Positions 37,127 through 47,900 of a DNA stretch of 64,000 nucleotides are shown piece by piece. Source of the stretch: Lytechinus pictus (lineage: Eukaryota > Echinodermata > Echinoidea > Temnopleuroida > Toxopneustidae); contig NC_087258.1 in the NCBI RefSeq assembly GCF_037042905.1, positions 620,001 through 684,000 on the forward strand, read 5' to 3'. Made by a program: the position numbers and the translations under genes. Position 1 is the first letter of the stretch. Each line of letters opens with the position of its first letter. The notes under the pieces are model-generated. The model did not search any database and was not told the DNA's origin. It saw nothing but the letters and a program-made list of their open reading frames with translations.

Positions 37127-37147
37127 TATTGGTATATCCAAAAATAT

Positions 37148-37369
37148 ATCGAGGTCTGACGTCACGCAACATCATAGTTGAAATATATTCGGTCACATGA
37201 TGCTACTTGAACCAATTACTATACAGGATTCAATCTATGTAGGATATAATGAAAAATGTATCGAGGTCTGACGTCACGCAACATCATAGTTGAAATATAT
37301 CAGGTTACATGATGCTACTTGAACCAATCACTATACAGGATTTACTCTATGTAGGATATAAAATAAAAT
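37148..37369. repeat. 112-bp tandem repeat, two copies
   Basis: GAGGTCTGACGTCACGCAAC starts at 37151 and again at 37263, and following sequence matches through TCTATGTAGGATATAA. Two diverging copies. Confidence 0.85.
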
Positions 37370-37409
37370 ATTTAAAAGATAAAATGACATAAGAATACCG
37401 CCCCAGGTT

Positions 37410-37550
37410 TTTGCAACGCGAGCCGATTCTGCACCGCGAGCTGTGACAGCGTGTAAACGCGGTACAAGATAAACCAAAAGCCGATTCTGCATCGGCTTTT
37501 GGTTCTGAACCAAAAGCCGATGCACGTGTAAACACGGTATTGATTACGCG
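37410..37550. repeat. Second cluster of GCCGAT palindromes
   Basis: Contains AGCCGATTCTGCATCGGCT with the same words as 35567-36150, the pair AAAAGCCGAT / ATCGGCTTTT, and flanking GTGTAAACGCGG and GTGTAAACACGG. The two clusters flank the 417-bp and 112-bp tandem repeats. Confidence 0.7.
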
Positions 37551-38407
37551 TTGCGTTGCTTATTACGTACGCGTTGGCATTTAAAGCGCGACTGTTGTAA
37601 GTCATACGAAAATCTTTGTGAAACCCACCCTGGCATTTATCGGCACAGAGATACGATCTTACGTATACGTAAGCTCCCGAAGGGAGCTAGAGAGGGAACT
37701 CTTTTCGCGCGTTTTTGATTTTCCATAGGTTTTGTACATAACAAACATGGCTACCATTTGGCCAATTTGAAGGTTGATTTTGGAAGGTCAATGTTTAATT
37801 CATGAGTAATGACGTCAAAATACGCATAATGCACTTGTATGATTGGATAAAACGCTAATGTTTTATTCATGTACTCATGCATTAAACATTTTTTTCCTTC
37901 CCACAATTCCCTACGATATCTGTGCGAAGTGTCGTTCTTTTTTACTCTGCGAAATTCAACATTTGAAATACAATAGCAAGACTAATTATCTGTTTATAGA
38001 ATTAGTATCCGGAATCATGATTTCTGAGTGAAATTCAGTTGAGCAGAAAATTATGAGGGAACATCTACATCAAAGTAATGGCATTCCATACAAATAAAAG
38101 TAAGTTAAGTTCAATTTCGTGCTTTGATCTCGGTTGTAATTGTAATGTGTTTGCTGCTGGGGTTCGGCGTCGCAGTCAGGGCCTTATGTACTTTGTGTAG
38201 TTTACTACGGAAACCACAATTTCCATATTTCCATTACTGAGATCTGACTCCGGATCTGACTGACATATTTTCTCAGAAAATAATAGTTTTTCGTAGAACT
38301 AAGTTGGTTAATTAGAATGCTTCATGTCCGTCCGTATTAAATCTGTATTTCAGTACATTGTCATATATCAGGGGTAGATGTGGACTTGTTCAGTAACGGC
38401 AAAGCTG

Positions 38408-38485
38408 CATTAAATCTAACCCAGAGAGCTCCCGCCCGCGCAGCGGGCGGGAGGGCGGGAGCTCTCTGGGTTACATTAAATCTAA
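38408..38485. mobile_element. 54-bp GC-rich hairpin flanked by 12-bp direct repeats
   Basis: CATTAAATCTAA at 38408-38419 and 38474-38485 flanks a 54-bp insert whose ends are inverted (CCCAGAGAGCTCCCGCCC and its complement), with a second hairpin in the centre. The direct repeats look like a target-site duplication. The insert is far more GC-rich than its surroundings. Confidence 0.75.
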
Positions 38486-39714
38486 GCCAAATAATATAGT
38501 CAGAGCGGGAAATGGGCATTGATACCGCCGGTGCCGGCCGGCTGCGAAATTGCCGATGGCGATGTAGACTAGGTCATTAGGTGTTGGGAATTAATGTCAC
38601 TGACAAGCTTGAGTTGAAGTTTAAAGTTGGGCCTGAGCCTACTGATTTTTTGACACCGCTATTCCATCTTTATATGAATCAATATAATTCTCTGCATTTA
38701 AAAAGAAGTTAATTTTAAATCAATTATTTAAATGAACTAGGCCTAAATCTATTTGGAATGATATTGATATCGGTAGATTTGCCACTGCCCACTGGTGGAA
38801 TGGTTTGAGACAGATTTTAACATTAGTCTTTTTTACTAAAAAGTAAGGCCCTAGGATAGGTCTAACTTAGATCTTGATTTCTAAAAATGAAATTCTAGAT
38901 CTGTCTGGTTTGACTTTTTCTACGAAGATTTAAATTAACTTTATTCTAGTCCCTAGTTGGACTAAAATTATATAACGGAGTTAAATGATTCTTATTTTTT
39001 GGGGACAACATTTCTTTGTCAGGTTTCAAACTACTCAGTTATCGTATACCATGAGTGCAATTTTGTTATGGGAAGGGGTGACAAAATTTAAAGTGCCCCA
39101 TTCTGAATTTTATAAGTATAAGTAGAGAGAGGGCTGATCCAATTGATTTATCTTTATTTTCCTCCTCACTTGACCATATTTATGGTGAAAGGCAAAGGGT
39201 CATTTAAACTTGCGAGCAAGCTAACTTTTTTTTTAAATCAAAATCAAACTTGAAGAGGAACTCACTTAGATGTAGAGATTCACATGTTTATAGATCTAGA
39301 CGATTAAAAAAAAACCAATTGTCTTGCACTGGTGAATGAGCGAGAGCCAAATTATCACACAAATAATAATTATCCTACATCTGTCAAAGCTGGCTTGGTG
39401 TATAAGATTGACAAAAGGCCTCGCTATAGTAGGCCACGATTATGCTTGAACCATTTACTGACTCTTATTGACAATGAAGATGGTCAGTGGAAACAGAGCC
39501 AGGTAGGCCTATGCCTATTTCGTCAGTGGAACATAATACAGAGAGAAGGAAGTTTTCGGTCAAGACCAGCTTTTTTCTAGTTGGGAATATTCAGAGGCTT
39601 AGGATAGGACTATATATAGCTGGAAATTTTGAAAATATTGTTTTAAAAGAGGGATTTTGTTTATCACCTCTAAAATTCTAAACTGTATTGTGTGTATTTT
39701 GAATTGCAGATCCA

Positions 39715-40439
39715 ATGGGATCAAGTTCTAAGCAGTCCCAGCCCAGTCAGAAGTACAAAGTCAACTACCATTTACACATCACCAAGAGTTACAATCTGAT
39801 GAGGAACAGGATATTTGAACTGAAAACTTGTAAGGTATGCTTGTTTTCGTTAAAAAAAGGCCTCCTATTTCTTTTTTATTTGGGGGGGGGGGGGCTATAG
39901 CAACTTTTTCTGAATCATGTTATCCCATATAGTAAAGCTCCGTTGTGAGTAAATATTTATTTGGATTCAGATTCACCAGTATTTCCATTCTCATCAATGC
40001 ATACTTATTGTCCATGTCTCTTATCTTATCTACATGAGTCATATGTGATATCACTTTAAAACTCAGTTACTTTGTAGACAGAAATAAAAAAAGACAAAAT
40101 ATTGAGAGTAATTTTATGATATATATTTGAATGAATTTACACACTTAATAAAAAAAGTTCTATGAATAATGCTTTATGAATAGTGATCTATGATTTTTAT
40201 CTGGCTATATAGATTACTACATGTGCATTATCTAAACAATATTGCATGGAAAATTAGGGCCTAATTAAAAGTTTAAAACTTCGTAATAAACTGAACTAGA
40301 TGAGTAAGAATAATTTATATCAGCAGCTCATTTTGTTCTTTTCTTTTTTTGTGTTTACCATGCAGGTTCCGCAGGCAGTTTGAGTATCACCAGGGCAGAT
40401 TATAAGAACAAATATGGAGGCCAAGTTCATAAGAAGTAG
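39715..40439 (+). CDS. Gene E: small 62-aa protein, two coding exons, unrecognised
   Basis: Coding exon 39715-39829 follows acceptor TTGCAG (exon begins 39710) and ends at donor ACTT|GTAAGG in phase 1; exon 40366-40439 follows TTTACCATGCAG and ends at TAG. The join gives ...NRIFELKTCSAGSLSITRAD... and ends KYGGQVHKK. It starts MGSSSKQSQ: Gly2 and Ser6-like context would suit N-myristoylation (inference). The protein is basic, soluble-looking, without membrane span. If the alternative donor AAG|GTATGC were used, the product would stop after VPQAV. AATAAA at 40483 fits a 3' end. An upstream non-coding exon is needed, perhaps 25471. I do not recognise the family. Confidence 0.5.
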
Positions 40440-40482
40440 CTACTTCATCACAATTACACATTTTAAAAATTGAATGAATTTG

Positions 40483-40488
40483 AATAAA
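40483..40488 (+). terminator. Candidate polyadenylation signal, gene E
   Basis: AATAAA 44 nt past the gene E stop codon on the plus strand. Confidence 0.4.
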
Positions 40489-40854
40489 CATGTCAATACA
40501 TATTGAATGTTGCTTGCACAACACATCTGTAGAAAAATTTTTGGAGTATTGATATTTAGGTCCATAGGTTTCACACAAGATTGAAATATTTTCCCAAAGG
40601 GCACACCTACCCACCCTTTATTAATGTTCTAATCATCTACATGTAGTAGTAGTGAAATAACTGTTTATGATATAAGTAGTTTGAAAGGGATAAGTTGTAT
40701 TCTGGTAATATAATCAATTCAGAATGGGTCTTTACTGAGTTCTGGGCTATGTACATGCCTACAGACATACATAAGACAATAAGAAATAATGGATTTTCAT
40801 TGAAAATGTGCATACTAAAAAAAAACTAGATTTTAATTCGTCATGCGGACGAAT

Positions 40855-42500
40855 TAGGTGGTCTGTCCTTATTCTCGCCATCATGATCACTATTACCATG
40901 TTCAAGCAGATCAATATGATCTTCATGATGACAACGAAATGTTCATTTTGGATGGAATAATTGTGAAAGACGGGAGATGAGAAGGCACTGTGAAAAGGGT
41001 CTCTTTGATATATGAAAATACATGTGATATGAAAAAAGTAATTATAATCTGTTTAATCTTGCTAAATTTTAACTTTCATACCTTTTAATTATCATAAAGG
41101 ATCATATACGAGGTGGTAAAAAGAAAAAAAAATCATCTTGTTCACCCCCAGGACTCGAACCTGCGCCCCCGAGAACTCAAGTCAGGTGCGTTATCCATTG
41201 AGCCACGATATTCCCCATAGAGATTACACGTTCCCATAGAGATTACACGGAAGCAAATTTGAGAATTACAAATGCAATTTTGCAAGCAAAAAACGGGCAT
41301 GATCCTGGCATCTGATCGAAAAAAAAGGTAACACTTTCGAAAGCTTAGAATCTCAGCTACATCATACCAAAAGCTCAGGGATAACTAACAAGAAAAAATG
41401 GAGATATAGCTCACGAAATAGAGGAATGTAGAATCTAGTTTTGAGAAAAAGTCATGTCCCATAGAGATTACATGTAAAATGAGGAAAAATGACATGCCTC
41501 TTTTCATCGCAATTTTACACCATGATGCGTTTTTCAAAATGAAAATTCATGGAAATTGACGAGAAAGAGTACATTCTAAACTACAACATATCGAAATCTG
41601 GGCGACAAATGATCAATATTCACGGAGTTATGATCAAATTTGCATAAATTTGATGACGTCATTTTTGAAAAAATGAAATTTTCAGTTTAGGCGCAATTTT
41701 GATGACGTCATGATCAAATTGAGGGACAATGGTGACATGAAATCAAATCTACAACTCATACTCTATCGATATATGAAAAAAAATTTGGGGTCAACGGACT
41801 ATTTAAAGAGCTACAGTGAATTTTTAATAGGCATGTTTTTGCCCATATATGGCCTATAGTAAGAGCTCGCGCGCACACGTGCTGCAAACTTTAACGGGTG
41901 TTAATTTCGTTATTAATGGTCGTAGAAGGTTGATCAAGGTATCAAATTGCTCAGAATTATATTATCAATGCAATGATATAAAAGAAACGGCGTTTCTGCG
42001 TTGAAAGATGCAATTACGCGCAAAAATGCGCGCGCATGTGCGTGCGCGCGTTTTTTTGCAAAATGCTTAAAATGGCCTAAAACGTATCGAAAATTAATTT
42101 GGAACGAATTTGAGCATTTAAAAATTTTAATGCGCGCGTACGTGCGCGTCGAGGTGCGCACGCGAAATTTGATGAAATTTTTAGTTGACCGTTGACCTGA
42201 AGTTGATGTATACTAAATGTAGTTGATTTTTGATGACTCGTTATCGAGATATGATAATGACCTGATTTTTACAAAATGGCGCCTGGATGACGTCACGATG
42301 ACCTAATGACCTTGAAAAAGTTAATTTTACTAGAAATCATATGGCTTAATGACTGACAGAAATTTGAAGGAAATTGATCATGTCAATTTCGAATGAACGT
42401 GTGTACAAAAAAGTGTACGGAAGAAATAAAAATAAATAAAGAATAAAGAAAGAAAATTCTGGCGAAATCAATAGGTGATCTGTCGTTGACAGACCACCTA
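40855..42500. mobile_element. Non-autonomous DNA transposon-like element with 13-bp TIR
   Basis: TAGGTGGTCTGTC at 40855-40867 and its complement at 42488-42500 bound about 1.65 kb. The right end also has a subterminal hairpin (AGGTGATCTGTC/GACAGACCACCT), and another hairpin ATTCGTC/GACGAAT abuts the left end. If TA is the target duplication, GGTGGTCTGTC is the TIR. No transposase frame. It includes a tRNA-like block at 41139-41212 and repeats of CCCATAGAGATTACA. Confidence 0.55.
41139..41212 (-). mobile_element. tRNA-like block (pol III A and B box), probable SINE head
   Basis: On the minus strand TGGCTCAATGGATAACGC (A box) and CAGGTTCGAGTCCTG (B box with T-loop stem) are spaced as in a tRNA, but the acceptor stem does not pair. 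So I treat it as a tRNA-derived repeat or pseudogene, not a functional tRNA. Confidence 0.55.
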
Positions 42501-44360
42501 ATAAGGTGACAGAACAAAGGATTAAGAAATCACTCTCACTCCTGGACCCCATTTCATTAAGTCTAACCACTACTCTAACTCTTTGCCATTCTGGTAATTA
42601 CCATGGAAACATTAAAGTAACAGATCAACATTGAGGTTCCCATGCTAGTTGCTAGTTACAATTGGGGCAAATTTACCATAATTGACGTCTTTATGAAACA
42701 AGGATCTGTAGTGCTGGACATTAAGCTGTTGAATTTATTTTTTGGGGGAAGTGAAAAGTTGCACTGTTTTGTTCGTTTTTAATCTCTTTTTGTTCTTGTA
42801 GCACTGTATTGTTCATGTCCCGTATTATGAACTAAATTAGCTCTTCAAATAAAAAAAAAAATTGTTGGAAATAGAACACAGCTCTAGCAGCACTTCACAA
42901 CAATAGACAATAAGCAATTTTATTACTAATTTACTAATGTGCAGATTTGGGAAGGCACTCTTTAGAGAAATGTGGCAATGTGCTCCCTTTTTTGTGAAGT
43001 GCCCTCGGTTAGATTAGCATGCTATTTCTTGTCAGCAAATGCTGAAAAAAAATTACTTGATATTTGAGTAACCGACTTTGAGAGAGAGGTATATCGTTAA
43101 TTTTTTTAATGACATCCTTGATGTCCCCTTATATTGACTAAATAAGGCTTATCAATACCTATGAAAGTAATTTTTTTAAATTTGTTTTCTCTAGATTTTA
43201 CCCCAAAAAATACATCCCCTCCCATGTAACAGCCTTGCAATTTCTGTTGCATTCATTATATGCATTTTGCTGATGTAATGTGATGCTTTGGCGAGAAAAA
43301 GAGGATAGGAATATTTTGATCACATATTCAGAAATTGATTCCTTAATAAATATTTTAATTTGAAATATACTTTCTAATTTTGATATTCGTGATTTATTTA
43401 TTCACATTGCGTGAAAGATATGTGATAATGATGTTATTGCTACCAAACTGTGTTGTGATGTAGGTAATGATGATAATGAAGAATACTTCTATATGACTGG
43501 AATATGATGGTGCTACTGATTGATTGATTTTGTTTGTCAGGTGTCTATGGGTATAATACTAGTACAACAGGTAAGAGTATAACAAAGTATCAAAATACCA
43601 TGCATGCATGGCAAGATAGCCCATAAAAATATGGCATACTGTGACATTTTGAGATCAGGTGCAGCCAAATTAGATATTCTTCCTAAAGAGATAAATGAGT
43701 TTGATACTTTGATTTAAGAGTGGGATAAAAATGATATGAGAATAATTGTTTGCTCGCATGATTATGTGGTACATGTATGTGTGTGTGTGGAAGAGAGGGG
43801 GAAGGGTGGGATCGATGGATAGATTTTGGGGCGGGCAGGTACAAATAAAATTTCATCTTGTTTGGAAGTGACCTTTTTAAGATAGCCTTGATGAGAGTGA
43901 ATTTATGCGGGGGGAGGGGGGGGGGAATACTGGGCTGTCTTGATTTTGCTCCCATCCCAAACTCAGAAAATGTTTTTTTTTTAAATCTTTATAAGATTTG
44001 CACCAGATTGTTCATTTCAATTTCAAAATAAAGACAAAATGGCCTTCTAAATTGCTTTGCTCTCTTGCTCAGATTTCTCTGATCATTTTAAGTATTTACC
44101 CCCCCTAAAAAAAACCCAAACATAAATAATTATGGCTATTAATGATGTGTAATGAAAATAATATGCAGTGATGACTGCACGAATAGATCGAGCAAGCAGA
44201 TCCCTAAGTTCAATCCTATATATTAATGAATTCCTTGTAAGCATCCACATTTCTTCAAGGGAAATAGCTTTAGCAAATAAATAATTTTATTAATTGATGT
44301 AGTAATAATCGCGACAGGAAAATATGTAAATAAGGAAAGATGAATTAACAACTGAATACC
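42501..44360. other. Spacer between gene E side and gene C
   Basis: Nothing that I accept as coding. Contains CCATTCTGGTAATTACCATGGAAAC, a likely dispersed repeat word, near 42577, and G/C homopolymers near 43910. Confidence 0.5.
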
Positions 44361-44656
44361 GGGGGGTGAACGGGGGAATGAATGACATAATCTACCTTAT
44401 TAATATTATTTACCTAAGACGCAACTCTATGAATTCATTTCATAATCAATCACGTCGCGCATTATGCTAATTAGTAACAATATACTTATTTGCATATCTT
44501 TACGCTGTGCGCGCAGGCCACGCCTCCGTTTCGCTGGTGTGCCATGAAGTTGTGGTGTCCATAGGCTTGTACGCGAAAAATGGGAGCAGTGTGCACTTTT
44601 GACCTTCCAAAATTTCCCCATGTCTGACCGGATGCAGAAGCGGAGTTTCACCCCCC
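44361..44656. mobile_element. Small inverted-repeat element downstream of gene C
   Basis: GGGGGGTGAA at 44361-44370 and TTCACCCCCC at 44647-44656 bracket 296 bp that is more CpG-rich than its flanks and includes ATTTGCAT and GCCACGCCTCC. It sits about 260 bp past the gene C stop. It may be a MITE or part of the 3' region; the evidence is only the inverted ends. Confidence 0.4.
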
Positions 44657-44918
44657 TGTTTATCGGTGTTAATACTGCCCTCTTAGGAAATGGTGAACCT
44701 TAATTGTGTTGGACGCTGTCTACATGTAGTTCTAATATAGGTAGCTGAAGTTTAGCTCAAGGTTCCATGACTTCAGAATATCTTAGAGTTTATATTAAAA
44801 AAAGTAACCTTGGGTGTACGCCAATTGAAGCATGTAATCAGGTTTTATAATTCTTTACTTTGGTACACATTCGACAAGAAAAATGGGATAACCTAGCCAT
44901 CTGCGAAGATGCTCCGGT

Positions 44919-44981
44919 TCAATCATCGCCAATTGCCACCGACGTGTCGTTTCCCTTTTCCGAACCTGAATTTGCTGAAGA
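44919..44981 (-). CDS. Gene C exon 9: cytoplasmic tail and stop
   Basis: Phase 0 after acceptor TTTCGCAG: SSANSGSEKGNDTSVAIGDD and TGA at 44919-44921. Short, acidic, with AIGD also found in the gene B TM exon (AIGDN). The larger ORF in another frame of this region is a shadow. Exon identity rests on phase and position, so confidence is moderate. Confidence 0.68.
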   Translation of the reverse strand, partial: SSANSGSEKGNDTSVAIGDD

Positions 44982-47900
44982 CTGCGAAAGGCAAGATTGA
45001 TGGAAGATATGGATACAGAAATTGAATACAGAAAATAAGATTTATTAATTGATGATGAAGACAAATAGATCACGAGTTTGAAAATGATGAGGAAGAGAAT
45101 GACAAGGAACGCTCAGAGGACTTGGAGGAATATACAATTAAAAAACATGTATGGTTCAGAATGGTAGGCTGGTATGGGAACGAGTGATATCAAAGGAAAC
45201 AAAAGAAAGAGGACAAACTGCGTCGACGAAAGGGACTAATACTTAAAACAGCTTAAACAATTTTAATTCGGCCTTATTACAGTCTATGAGGGGAGTATCT
45301 ATTATCTATTTCATATATTTCAAATTGTCATCAAATTGTCACCATGAAAACTATAATTAACCCCCCCCCCAAAAAAAAAAAAAAAAAAAAAAAATAGTTC
45401 GATTTTTTTAATATTAATGTTGACAATTTACGTATGCATACAAGTTTTGTTTTAAGTTCACTATGGATATAAAAGTCAAGGCTAGGAGAATACCACTTCA
45501 TATCTTCCTAATTTTGTCCAATATTGTAGCGAATTATTAGTACTTAATTGTATATATTTCTGTAAAGAAAGGAAAAACAAACAAACTTCACATACCGCGG
45601 TGCCACTTTCGGTATCTAGGGAGCGCTGGATCTGATTGCTAGCCTTTTTCTTCCTGTACCATATAAAAGCAACGCCAGTCAGAACAAGAGTTGTTTCGAC
45701 ACATACGATAATGAGATGCATCCACCATGGTAAGGTATTGTCAGCTCCTGGATGTTAATACACAAATGTATAGGGGAGAGAGATGGATGATCGAATTATC
45801 AAAATATATATACACGACATAGATGGCGCCATGTCGCATTGTTAGAGCCATGGTCTTAATTATCTAAATAAGACACGAAATGAGTGCGTAGTTTCCTTTG
45901 GTAAGGAATGAATGGAGGTGCGTTTCCATGGGGAAAATAGTTGCTTCAAAGAAAAACGTATTTCCTTTTCGGAATTCGTCCACGCATCAATATAATATAA
46001 ACATGTTTAAGATCGCGTTAAAACAATGCGTTGATGTCTATCTGGTGTGCAAAGCTTCATTTTTATACAAGTATTTTTTAATTTCGATGTAAAGGAAGTA
46101 TATCAAACTATCTGTTGTTTTTTTATTGGTAGGATTTGCTTTAGTTTTATCATGAGAGACTATATTTGCAGACTTCTTAATAGTCAATTGTGTTAGCGCA
46201 AATAAAATAGGTAACATATCTTAAAGACAGAGTGATAAAAACATCATGAATAAAGCTAAAGAACTCTGTAAAAATACCAATGAAACCTAACATACCATGG
46301 TGAAAAAAGGGGAATTTTTGGGCGCAGATTTGTTTCATCCTTTCTGTTATAAAATTACCAAACAATGAAAATAAATCCTTACCTCTATTGTACTGGAAAG
46401 TTGGGATGAAGTGGTGGGTATAACTCTCACTACTAGTGGCATCGGGTGAAATATCATCTCGCATCGTTTGTGTTTCTGTTTCATATGCCAATGTCATCAC
46501 TGCCTCAACGGTCGTCGTCGCCGTTGGTTCAGCAGTTGTTTTGATAATCGACGTAGACGATACAAGATTAAAAGAGTTCGTGCTTCGAGCACCAGCTAAA
46601 GGAGTTTGTCCCGTTTCTGTTATAGTAATGTCCTCTACAGATCTAGACGTGAATGTACTTTTAGATATCGAGGATGTAAATGCCAAAGCGCTGGACGTTT
46701 CTGCCAACGTTGTCTTTGCTGATGTCAAGTGATCAAATAGGGTTGTAGGCGAATAGATATTTTCCGACGTAGTTTCCATTGCGGATGCCATCCTCTCCGT
46801 CAAGGAAGTGGAATATGTCTCTGATTTATCGATTCCCGTCGAAGTTTCAGGGCTAGTGAAATCAGAAGATATCGATATTCCAGGGGGTTCTTCTAAGAGT
46901 TCAGCTGTTGTAGATAGCCCGTCTGGTGTTGTATGTGATAACGTAGTTCTTGTAACAGTATTATCAGTAAACTGTGTGACACGATCCACGGTTGCATCAC
47001 GATCGTTTGGAAGCGTGGTTTGTTTTGCTAATGCAGAAAACACAGTTGTGGTGTTTTCTTCAGTTGCTGTTGATAACAAAGTCGCCATATCCATGATATC
47101 TGTGAATGAAAGTGTATGTTCTTCTGATCCAAAAGGAGTTTTTATTTCACTAAGACTAGTAGACATCTTTGAACTTGTAGTGTCCTCCCAAACCGGTTCT
47201 GTCTCTGAAACTCTTGAATGCTGATGCTCCCTTGTAGCTTCCGGTGAGGTCGGTATCACATCGGATGTAGGTTTGTCAGAGGATGGCTTCATTGTAGCTT
47301 CATTTGTAGACTTCATGATGGTGGAGTCCATTCTTGTTATCCGATTGGTAGGAGAATATTGCGATGCTAGCGTTTCTAGCGTTCTTTCTTGTGCAAAAGT
47401 TGAAAGCAGGGTATGTGTATTTGCCTCTGCTAGGGTTGATAACAAGGGAGTGCTTTTTGAGAATAAACCTGTAGGTTCTATTGAAGATGTATCGATCTTG
47501 CTCGAACCCACGGCAGACGTTGTTTCAGTATAGCTATCGTATATGGACGTTTTGAAACTTGTAATTTCCGACCCAAATGATTCTGTCGCTGAAACTTTAG
47601 ATTTCTGATGCTCTGTTGTAGCTTCTTTTGTCAGTCCCTCATTACAAATTGTAGGTATTTTGGAAGATATTTGCGTAATTTTATGCGTCTCACTTGAAGA
47701 GACAAAGTTTGTAATGCGTTGGGTAGAATAAGAAGAGGAAATGTCATGTGGAGTCGCAACGGACGAATGTGTAGTTTCGTGCGCAAATGTTATTCGACTC
47801 GTGCTCTTTTCCAAGACAGGTTCTATTGAAAGAAAGGGGGAATGACTAGGCGGATATGTGGTCTGAAAAGTTTCTGTGGACTTGCCGGTTGAGCCAGTTT

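Larger units (their letters stand above)
33382..39709. other. Spacer upstream of gene B, repeat-rich
   Basis: The gene B promoter should lie just right of 33381 on this map; no confident core element seen. ATT-type microsatellite at 33860-33925. The rest is covered by repeats listed separately at 35075-37550 and 38408-38485. The open frame 39332-39508 ends in CAG|GTAGGC and might be an exon of a plus-strand transcript, but has no recognisable domain. Confidence 0.5.

Noticed and set aside
39332-39508. Plus-strand open frame ending in CAG|GTAGGC
   Set aside because: Donor is acceptable, but there is no convincing acceptor, no domain, and joining it to gene E's next exon in phase 0 would use a different frame with an early stop.
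41139-41212. Functional tRNA gene on the minus strand
   Set aside because: A and B boxes are present, but the acceptor stem does not pair; better explained as tRNA-derived repeat.
43519-43575. Mini-exon-like 30-nt stretch between TTTGTCAG and GTAAGAG on the plus strand
   Set aside because: Consensus sites can occur by chance at this spacing; no frame link to gene E was found.
46436-47533. Plus-strand ORFs over the gene C mucin exon
   Set aside because: Antisense reading of Ser/Thr codons; same repeat-driven artefact.
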